From contig NMRA01000036.1 of NCBI GenBank assembly GCA_002633005.1, positions 503,761 to 567,760 of the forward strand: a stretch of 64,000 bases of DNA, in the 5' to 3' direction. This DNA is from Phoronis australis (taxonomy: Eukaryota; Phoronida; Phoronidae). Below the pieces are notes generated by a model. It had not been told where the DNA came from. It saw nothing but the letters and a program-made list of their open reading frames with translations, and searched no databases. A program made the translations under genes and the position numbers. Shown here in pieces: positions 33,381 to 45,200 of the stretch; position 1 is the first letter of the stretch, and each line of letters begins with the position of its first letter.

Positions 33381-35331
33381 TAAATTAAATTTAACTTGTT
33401 AAATGCATTTATCGTCATTATTTTGACACTTGTCTCCTTATTTTGATACTAGTCCTTAGGGTTTTTTTTGCATTACTCATCTCTATTTATAGCCTCTAGG
33501 GCCTACTTTTGTATTCATACGTTTCTCTACGCGACTCCTGATTGGTCGCCCATATTTCCTTTGTTCTGTTCAACGTGGTCTCTCATTCAGCCACCTACCT
33601 CGTCATCTACAAGACCTACGTTCGTTCTCTTCATTTTTTGTTTGGCGTTTTTTGCATGCCCATCTTGCAGAGTCTTAGTTAGTTTTATCTATTACGTCAT
33701 AATAAATGACAATATTCGCAATCCTCCTCTTGTTTTACTCTGCAACATATAGCTCGTGGCGTACCCGGGCAAAATAGATTACGATAAAGGACGTTAACAC
33801 TGACGACGAGCATGGTCGATACATGTACATGTGCAGTGGGCCGACATGTACTGGCCTTGGAGAAAAACTCTTTGATTGCGTTTTTTAGAATTTTCGACTT
33901 CATTGAGTTCATGATCGACATAAAAAAAATAAATTATCGCGAAAGTACAAATGGTTAAATGCCTAAAAACTCTAAAATTTTCGGAATTCGAGGTCTTGAG
34001 ATCAGCTTGGTCTGTCCTCTCTGGACACTCGACTATTAGTTGGGTATTCACTTTACAACCCTATTCATAAACAATTGACAGATCGATTGGCACAACATTG
34101 TACAATTTCTCGGGAATAACCCTTGATAAAAGCGTTAGTGTCCACGGCCAAAATTTGGTTGTTTTTATAAAACTGAGATGAGTAGTGTAATAATGACACC
34201 AGCCGGTAAAATACGCAGAAAGATGAGGGACACCGTTTTTCGTCACTGGTTTGCAGTACTCTGCCTGATATACGACCTCCTAGGCTAATAGCGAGATCAA
34301 TATGTGGTCAGTGGATTCGACATTAACCTTTTCACTTATTACCTCCGGTACAACGGATACATTCAACATTGATCAGCTTGCTATGGAGGTGCATGTGCCT
34401 AAATACGTACTCATCAACAATACGTGTTTCTACTTGAAAGAAAGTTTAACAAAAGACATTCAGTCAGATTTAAAAGAGCTATTTTTGAACGTTTGCCTTG
34501 TTAGATTTACTGAACAATTATTGAATGATTGCGGCACATTTTTTTCAGCATAAAATGACATAAGTGCCAAGCAAAATCTGTGTCGGTTATAAATGAAGTA
34601 GATACCTCAAACAACACCTTTAAAAGATTTGTGATTCTAACTCCAACGTTTAACTTAACAAACTTAGGTTGTAATTCATCCAGACTTTTTATTTCGAGTC
34701 CTTATCTCACAAGTGCTTCAACAGTTCTACAACTACTTGAAGTCGAAAATTTAACAACTGAGAACAAATTTTAATTTGTACTTAAAAGTCTATATTTAGT
34801 AACTTCAAGTACACTATTTTGCACACAGCAAGAAATGAAATCATCTAAAATACTAATCGATAATTTGCTGTACTCTCTAGATAGTGCTCGACCTTGCGGC
34901 CAGTAAAGAGATTACTACGTCGAATCTATCCGATATATTGGTGTAACGATTACGGACCAAGAACGTTAATTTTTTTTTAAAGCGTGAAAATGGTGTACAG
35001 GACAAGTTTGATATGCCTACAAAAATTAGGTTAGTTACTCAAGCCTATTATCACTAAGGTAAATAAATGGCTGATCACGAATCGTGAGTGAACAACTGTT
35101 CTCTGGTTTTGTTGATAATGCTTTGTTCATATAATCAGCTGTACCAAAACAACTTCACAAAGAGGGTAGAGTGTACAGTGAAGCATGGCTCCCGCCTGCG
35201 TCGGTGCGTGGAAAACAATCCACCGTGTACTAGTAGTAGACAGATCGCGACAACCCTCACAGGAGAGTTGTATAGTTGTTCATTTTAATGTCTATGATAT
35301 CGTTTAAAAGCAACATGAGTATCAATGTTAC

Positions 35332-35435
35332 CTTGAACTTGAAGTGCTGTAATGTAATGTTGTCCGGGCAACGACAGCTGAATCATAGGCTCTGAGTCGT
35401 TCACATTAGGGGCCCATGAAATACCGCTGCCAATT
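35332..35435 (-). CDS. Mosaic gene: discoidin domain, middle exon
   Basis: Acceptor ttcaacag, donor CAAG|GTAACA, phase 2 in, 1 out. It reads GISWAPNVNDSEPMIQLSLP and HYITALQVQ, matching the W.P......W(L/I)Q(V/L)DL......V..V..Q core of discoidin domains. It joins in frame to 35773 and 32725. Confidence 0.85.
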
Positions 35436-35772
35436 CTGTTGAAAGGGAATAAAAGCAAGACTTGAATTGATCGCACGGCTTTATTATAAGGATAACTCAC
35501 GACGCAAGGCTAGATTTCGTTTCTTTAACTACTAATGATTGGACCCAAGCAAGTCGCGACTACTCAGTGAACAACATCAGTTGAGGGATGTCTTTTTTGT
35601 TGTGTTTCTCAAAATTCAATTTGTTATTTAGTACAGAACCATTTTTGTATCTGTCAAATCAGTGTTCAAAAACGTAGGACAGGCCAAAGCGTAAAAATTT
35701 TTGTACCATCCCATATTTCGATACAAATCAAAGCGACGAGACATGACTATGGTCCCACCGATCAAGTCTTAC

Positions 35773-35851
35773 CTTGCGTTGGTTATGTCGGCACCGTTAT
35801 CATCTGTTGAAGTAACTGAAGAGATTGGTATTACTAAGGAGTCGCAAATAT
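35773..35851 (-). CDS. Mosaic gene: discoidin domain, first exon
   Basis: Acceptor gccttgcag, donor GCAAG|GTAAGA, phase 1 in, 2 out. It reads ICDSLVIPISSVTSTDD then ITNAR, the C.(P/S)L.(I/M)....I.D start of an F5/8C domain. This is the only non-symmetric exon junction in the visible gene; it splits the domain internally, and the three-exon discoidin unit as a whole is still phase 1-1. Confidence 0.78.
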
Positions 35852-37005
35852 CTGCAAGGCATAGTTTTAATAAATGAGAAGTCATGACTTCAAAGTTTCA
35901 GTAAAGAAAATGGTATGATGTACGTAAATGTTCACAACATTGATAAAAAATATGAGCAGCAGGATATTTTCCTACACACTCATGCGCCTATTAGCAAAAC
36001 AATCAAAAGATATGTTTTATGCAGTGAAATTATTGTATTTGAGCAAAAGATGCAGTAGTTGAATGAAAAGTAATAGTTCTGTGGATAATACAAGGGTAAC
36101 GAGAGAGTCAAGTGAGCGTGCACTATTTTTCCTATGGGACTCGATAAAGGAACTTTGGAATTCCTGGAATTCAAGACTCATTAGTTCCGGTAAAAACAAT
36201 TTCTGGTATTGAGGCTTCAGTATAATTTCGTGAACATTTTAGGGATACCCTATAGATATCAGATAATCTTAACATAGAGAAGAAAATGGAGATGGAACCA
36301 CTCTTGACACATCTGAGAAGTTGCTTCCAAGAAACATTATACAAAGAAACTTAAAGCTGTATTTTGCCCTGTCTAAAATCAGGAATCGGCGGAGGCCTTT
36401 TTACTCCCATAAATACGGTGTCATAATATTCTTTACCGTGATAGCATTTTATTGCTTGTATCCGATACTCAATTACACTTTGGGTATCGCAAATGTGTGT
36501 GTGTTATCTCTTGTAATTAAGGAACCCACCTGGTTCCTTCTGTGAAATATTTATTTTTAGAGCTGTGACCCCGAAATTCCCAATACAACTTAAAATACAT
36601 ATTATTCTTGTTTTTATTTGTCCCCAATAATTTCAAAAACGGTATTATCGTTCTTGAGATTTTATCTTTATATCATACGAAATTTGGTCATATAATTAAT
36701 TCTGTAGTTAAGTCTAACGAAGTCACTGAGTTTAATTTCGTAGTTTTGTACATATTTGGCTGAATTACAGAGTTGTCGATGAGGTCTCACATATAAACTT
36801 AATAAGAAAACGCTTCAGTGTTGCACCTGGACAACCCTAAAATGTGACTTGGTATAAAAAATGAAATTCTGTCATGGTTAGAAATATTATGAGACCGCAG
36901 ATACAAGAGTATAAGGCACAATTCTAGTTTTGTTTTCTAGCCAACTAAAACAAGACGAATTGCAGTTTTAACATGTTGGATAAACAAAACAGCTAATGAA
37001 CCTAC

Positions 37006-37131
37006 CGTCTGAAAAGCATTCCATCCTTGCAGGTTGTGACGTCGGCGAATAGCGTAACCAATAGTAACCATAAGACTCTACACCAAATTTCCATAAATCA
37101 TTGCAAGAGCGAGCGTTAACAGGGAACATAT
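37006..37131 (-). CDS. Mosaic gene: short fibrinogen/CNTNAP-like exon
   Basis: Acceptor tttttacag, donor GACG|GTAGGT, phase 1-1, 42 residues. It reads RSCNDLWKFGVESYGYYWLR then ARMECFSDG. The SC.DL...G....GYYW......(V/M).C...(D/G) pattern matches the start of fibrinogen-C/collagen C-terminal/contactin-associated-protein modules. Only this N-terminal piece is visible; the next exon already starts the discoidin domain. It may be a stand-alone mini-module or part of a domain whose remainder is lost. Confidence 0.65.
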
Positions 37132-37490
37132 CTGTAAAAACGTAATTATCGGCATATATCCATAACTCCAATGAACTAGCCTCACATATAAAAAAACACT
37201 AACTCAACAATGGAACTCGCTTTCGCTTTATATCCAGGTTTTCATTCATCCCCTTGCATACATTACTAAGACCGAGATAAAGAGTAGGAGGTCGACAGCT
37301 TTATGCATTGCTCAGTTGTTTGCCAGGAAAGTCACGATTCAAACCGCGGACTCCTAAACGGGAGTCCCCAGTACGCCACACTGTCCCCTCTTAATTTACT
37401 TCTATCAATAAACTAACTTTTGACATATACCACATGCAGTCGTTCCTCGCGACACCGACTGGATAAATCTCCGGTGGAAAATTGGTAATA

Positions 37491-37650
37491 GCATGGGTGG
37501 CGCACCATAGGGGACTGGAGGGGGGGAGGGCGGGGGCTATAGCCCCCACTTTTTTCTGTGCTGTGCCGCCCATGGTTTATGGGCAGTGCACTACAGGGAG
37601 GTTGACAGCCCCCCACTTTTTCAGTGCTGCGCCGCCTATTTATATTAGCA
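37491..37650. mobile_element. GC-rich foldback/MITE, copy 1
   Basis: It begins CATGGGTGGCGCACCATAGG and contains two tandem half-units, each ending in CCCCCACTTTTT-C.GTGCTG(C/T)GCCGCC. The ends are inverted (GGCGGTGCACC versus GGTGCTGCACCGCC type). A second copy with the same plan is at 54822-54965. It lies in an intron of the mosaic gene and has no real coding. Confidence 0.7.
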
Positions 37651-38175
37651 ACATATCGCGAGGAAGACTATAGAGATCGTCGATAGGCCTCGGCGTCAAA
37701 GTCAGTAATCAGTGCAAAATTGGGCAAATTCTATTTCTCAGTCACAGAGAGTCGGTAGATCACTAATACGTTGCGCGATTTCAGCAGGCCGTCGCTCTAT
37801 GATTAACAGATTGCTGGTAGTATTCAAATAGAGTATCAGCAGCAGGTATTCTACACTTGAGAGTGAAGTTTGAAATGAGGGTTAGGATTTGGCAAACGAG
37901 ACTTCAGAACACATGCATTTTAGTAGGAGAAAAATTTCCTATTTGTTATAATCTTGGGCCTTACTCGACGGCTGGCGAATAATGTTGGTTGTAGATGCTA
38001 ATTGTTGTCTCGACACGGTGCACTAGCATCAGTTTCACATTATTAAGATGCAACCGCTCTATTAGTTTGGTTAATAAGATAGAATTTAATCGGTGGTACT
38101 AGCCGAGCATTTTCATACACGTGATTGGACTGAAGTGTATTTTACAATCTTAAAAGACTGTGTGGATGAACTTAC

Positions 38176-38439
38176 TGACGTTGTAAACCGCAGCTGGAGA
38201 CTGTGCGTTGCTTGGGTTCCCACAGGCTTGTTTTGACGCACCGGGACAGCCAATGGTACAGAGGTTCAAGCCCAGTTTCGTATTCGGCCGGGAATAAGAA
38301 CAATGGCACTCCTCTCCATACACTATGGCGAACAAGCCAAACAAACCTCGGCAGTATTCTATGCATTGAGTGCTGGTCATCGTGGAACTACGCAGTGTCG
38401 GACTGAACCAGGAAGGCTTTTGGTAACATCCATCGAGAC
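38176..38439 (-). CDS. Mosaic gene: WSC domain 1 (single exon)
   Basis: Acceptor tcccttaccag, donor GTCA|GTAAGT, phase 1-1, 88 residues. It reads LDGCYQKPSWF, TSTQCIEYCRGLFGLFAIVY, GEECHCSY, LNLCTIGCPG and QACGN, all eight WSC cysteines in one exon. Unlike WSC 2 and 3, no intron interrupts it before the CxC core. It follows the lectin exon in phase. Confidence 0.9.
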
Positions 38440-40025
38440 CTGGTAAGGGATAGGAATGTCGTCATAAAGTCCCCACAAAACACATATTAAATATAGTTGA
38501 TGCGTATTAGCGGAAAGCAGTTTAAGAAGACCAATTGCGAGTTTAGTCCGTTTTTAAAAGATGTGATGTGACAAGCAATAACGGATAAAAACAATATATG
38601 GAGACCTACTCGTCAACTGAAGTACTATTTAATAGAGTGGAAAATAGTTATTTGTCAATCTTTTTCAGAAGTACGATATAAAAAAATTCACATTTTTCCA
38701 CAGTTTTTAAGTAAGAGTGCATCTTAGCATACATTTGAAGCTTTGGTGTAAACAGAAGTGGCAATTTTGGATGGTTACAATTTTCATGCCCATCCTAAAT
38801 CCCCGCAGGTACTACAGATCGTTACGCACGACATGGTCCTTCAAGATGATGGCAAGTGCGCAGTCTTTAATTCGTTTGAAGCCCGAAACTGTGGAAGGTT
38901 GCCGAAGGATACATGACGTTGAAATTCTGCTCCAAAGATTTAGTGACCTGCAGGTATTTTTTTTCTGTTTACGACAAGGCTAAGTTATCTTTTTATAGGT
39001 GGTATCGAGTTACTCTTCCTCCATTTACGCACTCAATTTGAAGGGCAACCCAGAGCAGAGGTTTATGAGAAATTAACTCTGGGAAGCGACACGTCTATGT
39101 TTTTCATTGTAGCTTCTGGGTTCAGAGTCTAATCTCCTGGCGAACTCGGACTCTGCTCAGACGTAGACTCGAAAATTAACTGAACACGTCAGATATTTAG
39201 GTTTACTCGATCCTTTCATGCAGTTGACAAAATCTCGAATCGAGTTCGCGAACAGAAATTAGTCCTCGATTCCTCGTTTGACTTTGCATTCGGCGGTAGC
39301 ACACCTTATCAATCATATGCGCCGGAAGATTTTCAGCAAATTACGCTAGACCTTGCTTAACTATTAAAAATCAAGTTTCTATGTTCCTTTCAAGTATTGG
39401 CAATTAGATTTCTCAAACTCTTCCTGCTGGAGCAGATACTCCTGGAATCAACATTTTTGAATAGTTCTTCGTTCTATCAACGAAATCATGAATTGTGCCA
39501 ATCCTGTTGTGATTGCATGTCTATGGCATATATTTTTTCAGTTACATGGAGGTCGAATTCCATGACTTCGGGAGTGAGCCTATCACACCTGTACTACACT
39601 GGAGATCCGTCAGAGCTTCCAACTGCTCGAAATCGTATCAGGGTTGCTAGTCTCGCTTATACGCAAATGCTATTTGTCAATGATTTCGTTGACGAAAGAA
39701 AAGTCGTATAAGAAAGAAGTCTGAATTACGGAAGTATTTGCTCGAGGTGGAAGAATTTAAAGACAACGACGACCTCCAAAGCTGTCCTTTTTTGCTTAAA
39801 TGTACTTGTAGCGACGTAACTTAGATGAAATAGCCAGTCTGAAGTATAAGTTGCCAAAACGCTTCCAGCGTATGGAGGATCTACCGGATTGTCCCCGTCT
39901 GTGACAGATCAGCTGTACTGTCTACTTTCGCTTAAGCTGCTTAGCAAACCAGAGCTTTTGCTTTTTGTACTATATTGTGAATAATTACAATCACATTACT
40001 ATAATGACACGTCAAATTTTGTTAC
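38440..40025. other. First intron of the mosaic gene
   Basis: Plus-strand open frames at 38717-38983 and 39397-39711 lie here. The first has an acceptor/donor pair (about 38809-38955) but no recognisable protein. No minus-strand exon was identified. Confidence 0.35.
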
Positions 40026-40470
40026 CTGTTGTTTCCTCGCAAACATAATAATACGAATCAGAACAGTCGGTTGCTGAGTACCCGCTGCCGTTGTAATACA
40101 CGCATCTGTGGGTCTCGTTGAACACCGACTCTTCAAATTTATTGACAGCACCGCTGATGGATGTGTAATAGTTATTTAGTTTGTTGGCGTAGTATCCTGT
40201 CCAAAAGTCAGTTTTTGCTGAGCTGTTAACAATATACTGAAATTCCGTCAGGCTAGTACTCAGGAGAAAGCCATTTTTCTGAATACAGTCAACTCGTGCA
40301 GCGTTAAACGTTTTCTTGACTTCGACCACAACATAACAGCGCCTGCCATGTTGAGTAGCTGACTGGTGCATGCAAGCAGTGGCTGCCACACCGCCATTGA
40401 TTAATAGAATTACACTAACTAATAGGATATACATAACCAGAGTCCTTTTGACTTTGTATTCCCTGGTCAT
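40026..40470 (-). CDS. Mosaic gene, first coding exon: signal peptide and C-type lectin domain
   Basis: ATG at 40470. Residues 1-30 form a signal peptide: basic MTREYKVKR, then a hydrophobic core VMYILLVSVILLI. Residues ~33-148 are a C-type lectin domain: RRCYVVVEVKKTFNAARVDC, FWTGYY, HRCVYYNG, DCSDSYYYVC. Four domain cysteines are present. The Ca-binding EPN/QPD and WND motifs are absent, so Ca-dependent sugar binding is doubtful. Donor ACAG|GTAACA gives phase 1, matching WSC 1. The protein is therefore secreted or has its N terminus outside the cell; no membrane segment is visible in the exons found. Order so far: CTLD, WSC, FBG-like, F5/8C, WSC, CCP x3, WSC. Confidence 0.92.
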
Positions 40471-42110
40471 ATTACTTGCTTCGTACTCACAACTCTTGTA
40501 ACCAACAAATTATTTGACATTCATCGTGACCATTCACTGGACACCGCAATTCAACAAAGAAAGTACGATACTTCCGACGACCATCCATCCGTGCCTCAGT
40601 TAGAAGTAACACGCCGTTTTCAAACTGCAAGCTCAATATTTGAAGATAGTAGCGCTTGCCTGTAAACCAATATTGAACTAGAAAAGACAGTATAAAAAGA
40701 ACGTCGATGATATCGATCCAAATTCTGGGATGCGATTGATTGATGAAACGACGCCTTACTTGTTACCAATACCAAGACAAAGCATGTACATCTACTGTAC
40801 CTGATGGCGATAGCACAATAAGGGTAATAGTCCTTGAATGCATAGAAATATTTTGCTTCTATATTGTTTTCATATTGTACCATTCTATGAGTTATTATTC
40901 AATTTTGTTCTCCTACTAAGTCCCCAAAACTCCAACAATGTGTCACTTGGTAGGGGTTGATTCGGAAGATTTCATCTGTGACGCTACTGTCATTTTCGAA
41001 TACATCGTGTGGCAGTTGTCAGCCACTGAGCATCCGGTGACATCACAATTAACTTTCTGGCGTACTTTACACCGAGTCACGGTTTTGAATTCGGCATGCG
41101 TAGCGCGGGCGCAGTAGCGTGAGTGGTAGGGAACTTGGTGAACAAGCCGATTTTTACCGTGCGCTCAATGGATATCCAACAATAATATACAAATTTCTAA
41201 GACAATGATACGTAAATGACCAAAAGGCCCCTGACATTAAATTTGTACCATAATTACGTGAATGCCACAGGGTTGCTTGGGTACAAACTTTCAAATCACT
41301 CATGAAGTTAGCTTTTATTAATTTTGCTCATTCGCGAGGCACTCTTCTTAAGCAAAATCATGAAAAGAGGTCATTTAAGTGGAACTTTGGGGGCATATAA
41401 ACTGGAGCTGTGGTGGAGGTTCGATGCTCACTGTAGGCCGGTTTATATGGACGTTTTTGATCGCTAGTTTAATCGTCATTTCAACATACCGAGTAAAATC
41501 CCAACCTTTAATCGTCATTTCATTACCCACTAAAATGGTGGATTTTGCTCGAAAGTGCCGAGCAAAATCTTACGCCAAAAACAAAAATCACTCAGACCAC
41601 CTGCAGACACCGGACGTGGTTCACAGTTCTGTAGGGGGCGTAGGCGCACGTAGACGCAGCCAACCACCTTTTGGCATTTGAACGTAGCGCCTACGCACCG
41701 TAAGTTACGTTCAGTGCTCAAGGTCATACGGTGGCCTTTGGGCGCCTACTTACCTCTAATTTCACCACTGCCAGTGGCAGATCTACGTTTTCAGTAAGGG
41801 GGGGGGGGGTAGGATTCGAGCGAATCCGAGGCGCGTGGCGCCGAGTGGAAGAAAGGTCGGTAGGAGGTTTCCCCCCTCCCATGTAAGATTTTTTGTGGTT
41901 TTTAGAAGCTGATTTCGTTTTTCTTGCGATTTTTTTTCAATTTTTATTTTTGATTCTGTCCCGGGGTTTTGAACCCCCTGAACCCCCCTCTAGACTGCAG
42001 CACTGGTGGTTCAACAAACCCTTGCGCACTTCATGACATCGCTTCGCGCAATTTGCATTGGAGCACAAGACGTGACGCGTTTTTATTTTATTCCGGAAAT
42101 GTGGTCAGGG
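40471..42110. other. Upstream flank of the mosaic gene, no gene seen
   Basis: No clear TATA box upstream of 40470 on minus. Short direct repeats TTAATCGTCATTTCA occur at about 41469 and 41507. A G-rich run lies near 41800. Confidence 0.35.
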
Positions 42111-42230
42111 GTACGGTGGCCCAAAGATGACATCGCGCATTTCTCAGGATCTCGAGATAATTAAGTCGGAATCTTGAGATCTTGAGATCATGAAAAAGAA
42201 ACGCGCGATGTCATCTTTTGTGCCACCATA
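42111..42230. mobile_element. ~120-bp MITE with long terminal inverted repeats
   Basis: The left end TACGGTGGCCCAAAGATGAC and the following CATCGCGCATTTCT are mirrored by the right end AGAAACGCGCGATG...GTGCCACCATA, about 33 of 36 positions. It is bounded by TA. The interior holds GATCTCGAGAT and GATCTTGAGATC palindromes. No coding. Confidence 0.75.
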
Positions 42231-45200
42231 AGAGCTGTAGGTTTGGTTGCCGTTTGTTTTGTTCTAAACTACAGCTCCTTTATATGTTCCCCGTTAGCCC
42301 AGTTGTCGATACCCAGGGGTAACCTCATTTACTAGGTTTGCACTTACAGTCGGAGTTGTGGCACTTGTTCCAGTGAGAACTGAGAGTATAAAGAAATGAC
42401 GAGAGCAACGAAACTCCCCTGCTTGCTAACAGAGGGTGCTTTGTAAAATAGTGCAGAAATGGCGGAGAAAATAATCATGTAAACAGTCGCAAATCACCGT
42501 TTAAAAGTAAGCGAAAAATAGCAAAAAGCAGAGTAAACAATCCTCAAAAAAATTATGTAAATGCTGCTTGTATATGCACTGTGATGTGAAGTAATGGATT
42601 ATGGATTTGTCTCGCCTTTTTACCTAGTATGTTCTTGCATCTGTGTACTGACTGTACGTATTACACCTGATGATGATGGTGTTGAGGAATATGGAAACGT
42701 TGTTCTTGTTATTTAATTTTGTAATAACTTTTATTCCTCTGATCTCGTCTTTGCTGGTCATATAATACCGGAGTGAGTGGTGATAGTAATAATTTGCAAC
42801 TGTAAAACTATTGAGGCACTGTTTGAAATAGACAAAATGAGCATCACCTTACACGCTCCAAAATTACTTGTGGTTCTAAGAAGTGTTATTTTCTTCATAT
42901 TGTTTACACGTCACCACGAGTTGGTTCCAAAATGTATCACGCTTTTTAAAGTCTGCTTCCAGTCCTGGGTATACAGTTTTGATTTTTTTTCGTAATAATG
43001 TCTGCAGTATCACCAATCATGTATTATTCCATTACACATACTCTTGCATTTTGGTCAATTTACGAAGTATGTTCCATTTAGGAACACTTCAATCCCTTTT
43101 GAAAACTCAAATTAACCTTTTCAGAACTCTTAATATTATTACCACAACCAAATCACAAATTCTGTGAAAAGTGAAATGACTAAACTTGCAAACTATTGCT
43201 ATTAATTTTTCTGTATTATTCTTCGGTATATCCCGGAACCTATATTCTCCTCACCTACAGTTCTCCAACTGATATCTCTCTGTTCCAACGTAGTATACTT
43301 TTTATGTTCTCTCGTTCCGACATTCCGCCCGCATGGAATTCCTGGGCCACGATGTTCCTTCCCTCTTTCCGATATTTCCCGGCTCGGTGCTAACTAGTTC
43401 CTTATAAGTTGGGTGCCTTTCCTAATTTCCATTATACCGGAGGCCAGAAGCTTTTTAGTCGTCTATCAAATCCTGAACCAAGAGGTTTACATATCCAATT
43501 AACGTGACCATGTTTCTCTTTTTGCTTTTTAAGCATCAGCATCTGCTCCTGTGAACAGGGACGTAGGAAGTGAGCTTAGAGGCGGAGGGCACGAGCCACA
43601 CAATAATTTCCAGGCGTCGTGGTATAGGCGACCAATATAGGCGTTGGGCCGGGTGCATGACAATCGAAAGCAGAAAAACACAGCGAAACCAGTAACACTG
43701 ATACAAAACAGTTAACAGAACATTTGTCATCTGCCAGTTGTTCACCCTAGCTGGGACATTTTCAATTAAGGATGACACATTGTCCTTTAACGTCCTTGAC
43801 AACGCATTCTTCACATACAATGTACAGTGTCAAACGTATGAAAAGTTTTCTCGGTTTATGACAATAAAGTACGTGGTCCGTCGGCTTCCCTTCAACTGAC
43901 AAGCCATACTATTACTCACACCTTGAAAAGTGACTGAGATGCAAAGTGGGCCGGCAGTTTGCAGTGGTTCAGCTTGCAAATTATTCAGGTAGTTTCCATC
44001 CTATCTCATTTGAGAATTAAAAATCGTGGAGTGTTTCTGTTTGTCGTTAATGATTTGAAAATAGGCTGGTAGGTGGAGCTCAAAATACACACATCAAAGC
44101 TGAAAGCATGCACGTCGAAACACTAAAAAGTTATCTTCCTTTTTTGTACTTTAGAACATCACATGCGCTCAACCGAATTTTTTTATTATAACTCCACTAT
44201 AAAACAGCCCTACATGCATTTGCGTTAAAAAATAATGATGATCATATATTAGGCTAAATTGTTTGACGATAACTCATTATTGTAGTGTTTTCAATCGTGT
44301 TCTTCCATTTACCTTAGGTACAGTTTAACATGAATCAATAAGGAAAGTGGACGGACGGTGTGTACAATAAAATCCAAATGCAACTTACTTTTACATTCGA
44401 AGAAACTGAAACAAGAAAGCGTTTGTTTAAATGTTGATGAAAAGCCAGAAGGTCTCTCGTCAAGGAATATAAAAGTTTAAGTTTTAGCAAATACCAAAGC
44501 CTGTCGCACGCCCATTTCACCAAAATCTATAGGACACCACGTGGTATAATCGTCTTCATATACTGAAAGTTTGGTAGATACATTGCTTCAGTTGCTCCAT
44601 GGAAACTCTCTATTTAAATAATCCTACATCAATCGAAAAATGTCCAGTGAAAGTTACTATTAAACCGACCGCCTTCTATGGTGCGGCGTACTAAAAACGT
44701 AGAGTACTCTGAGACTTATGACGAATGTTTCAGTGCCAATCTTTATTTGATTGGTAAACTAAACAAAGAGACGAGTAAGATAAAACACCAGTATTGTCTG
44801 CCACCTCACCGTTGAGCAAGAAGGGGCTTCAAGGGTAGAGAGAAGGAGGGACAGAATTAGCATCTGAGGAAAAAGACTAATAGCAAACAGTACTTTCTTA
44901 GTCTTGATGACTGATTAAATGTTGTTATGAATGACATTTACAAATACATGTACTATGCACACCTCGGGATTACAACAATGATCTACTTAGTTAAAAAGCA
45001 TGAAGAAATAAGTGGCATTTTACTGTCCAGCCTTCGAAGTGTCTGACATGTGTGTTCTTATCAAAGGAGAATTCTAACTGGCACGGTGTAGAACACAAAT
45101 TAATTACTGGATGCTTTAAAAGCTCTATGTAATTGCCGTAAAATCTTGTAATACCCGTTAACAATGTAGATCTCCCTGAGATGTCGTGTCACTCGGGACC

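Noticed and set aside
32588-33418. Long open frames across the N run
   Set aside because: They consist almost wholly of undetermined residues over the assembly gap.
37391-37673. Pro/Gly-rich small frames on both strands
   Set aside because: They lie inside the GC-rich foldback element, whose sequence is repeated at 54.8 kb.
38172-38406. Other open frames at WSC 1 on both strands
   Set aside because: Only the frame with eight WSC cysteines has matching splice phases.
38809-38955. Plus-strand exon in the first mosaic-gene intron
   Set aside because: It has plausible acceptor and donor sites, but two competing frames and no recognisable product or partner exons.
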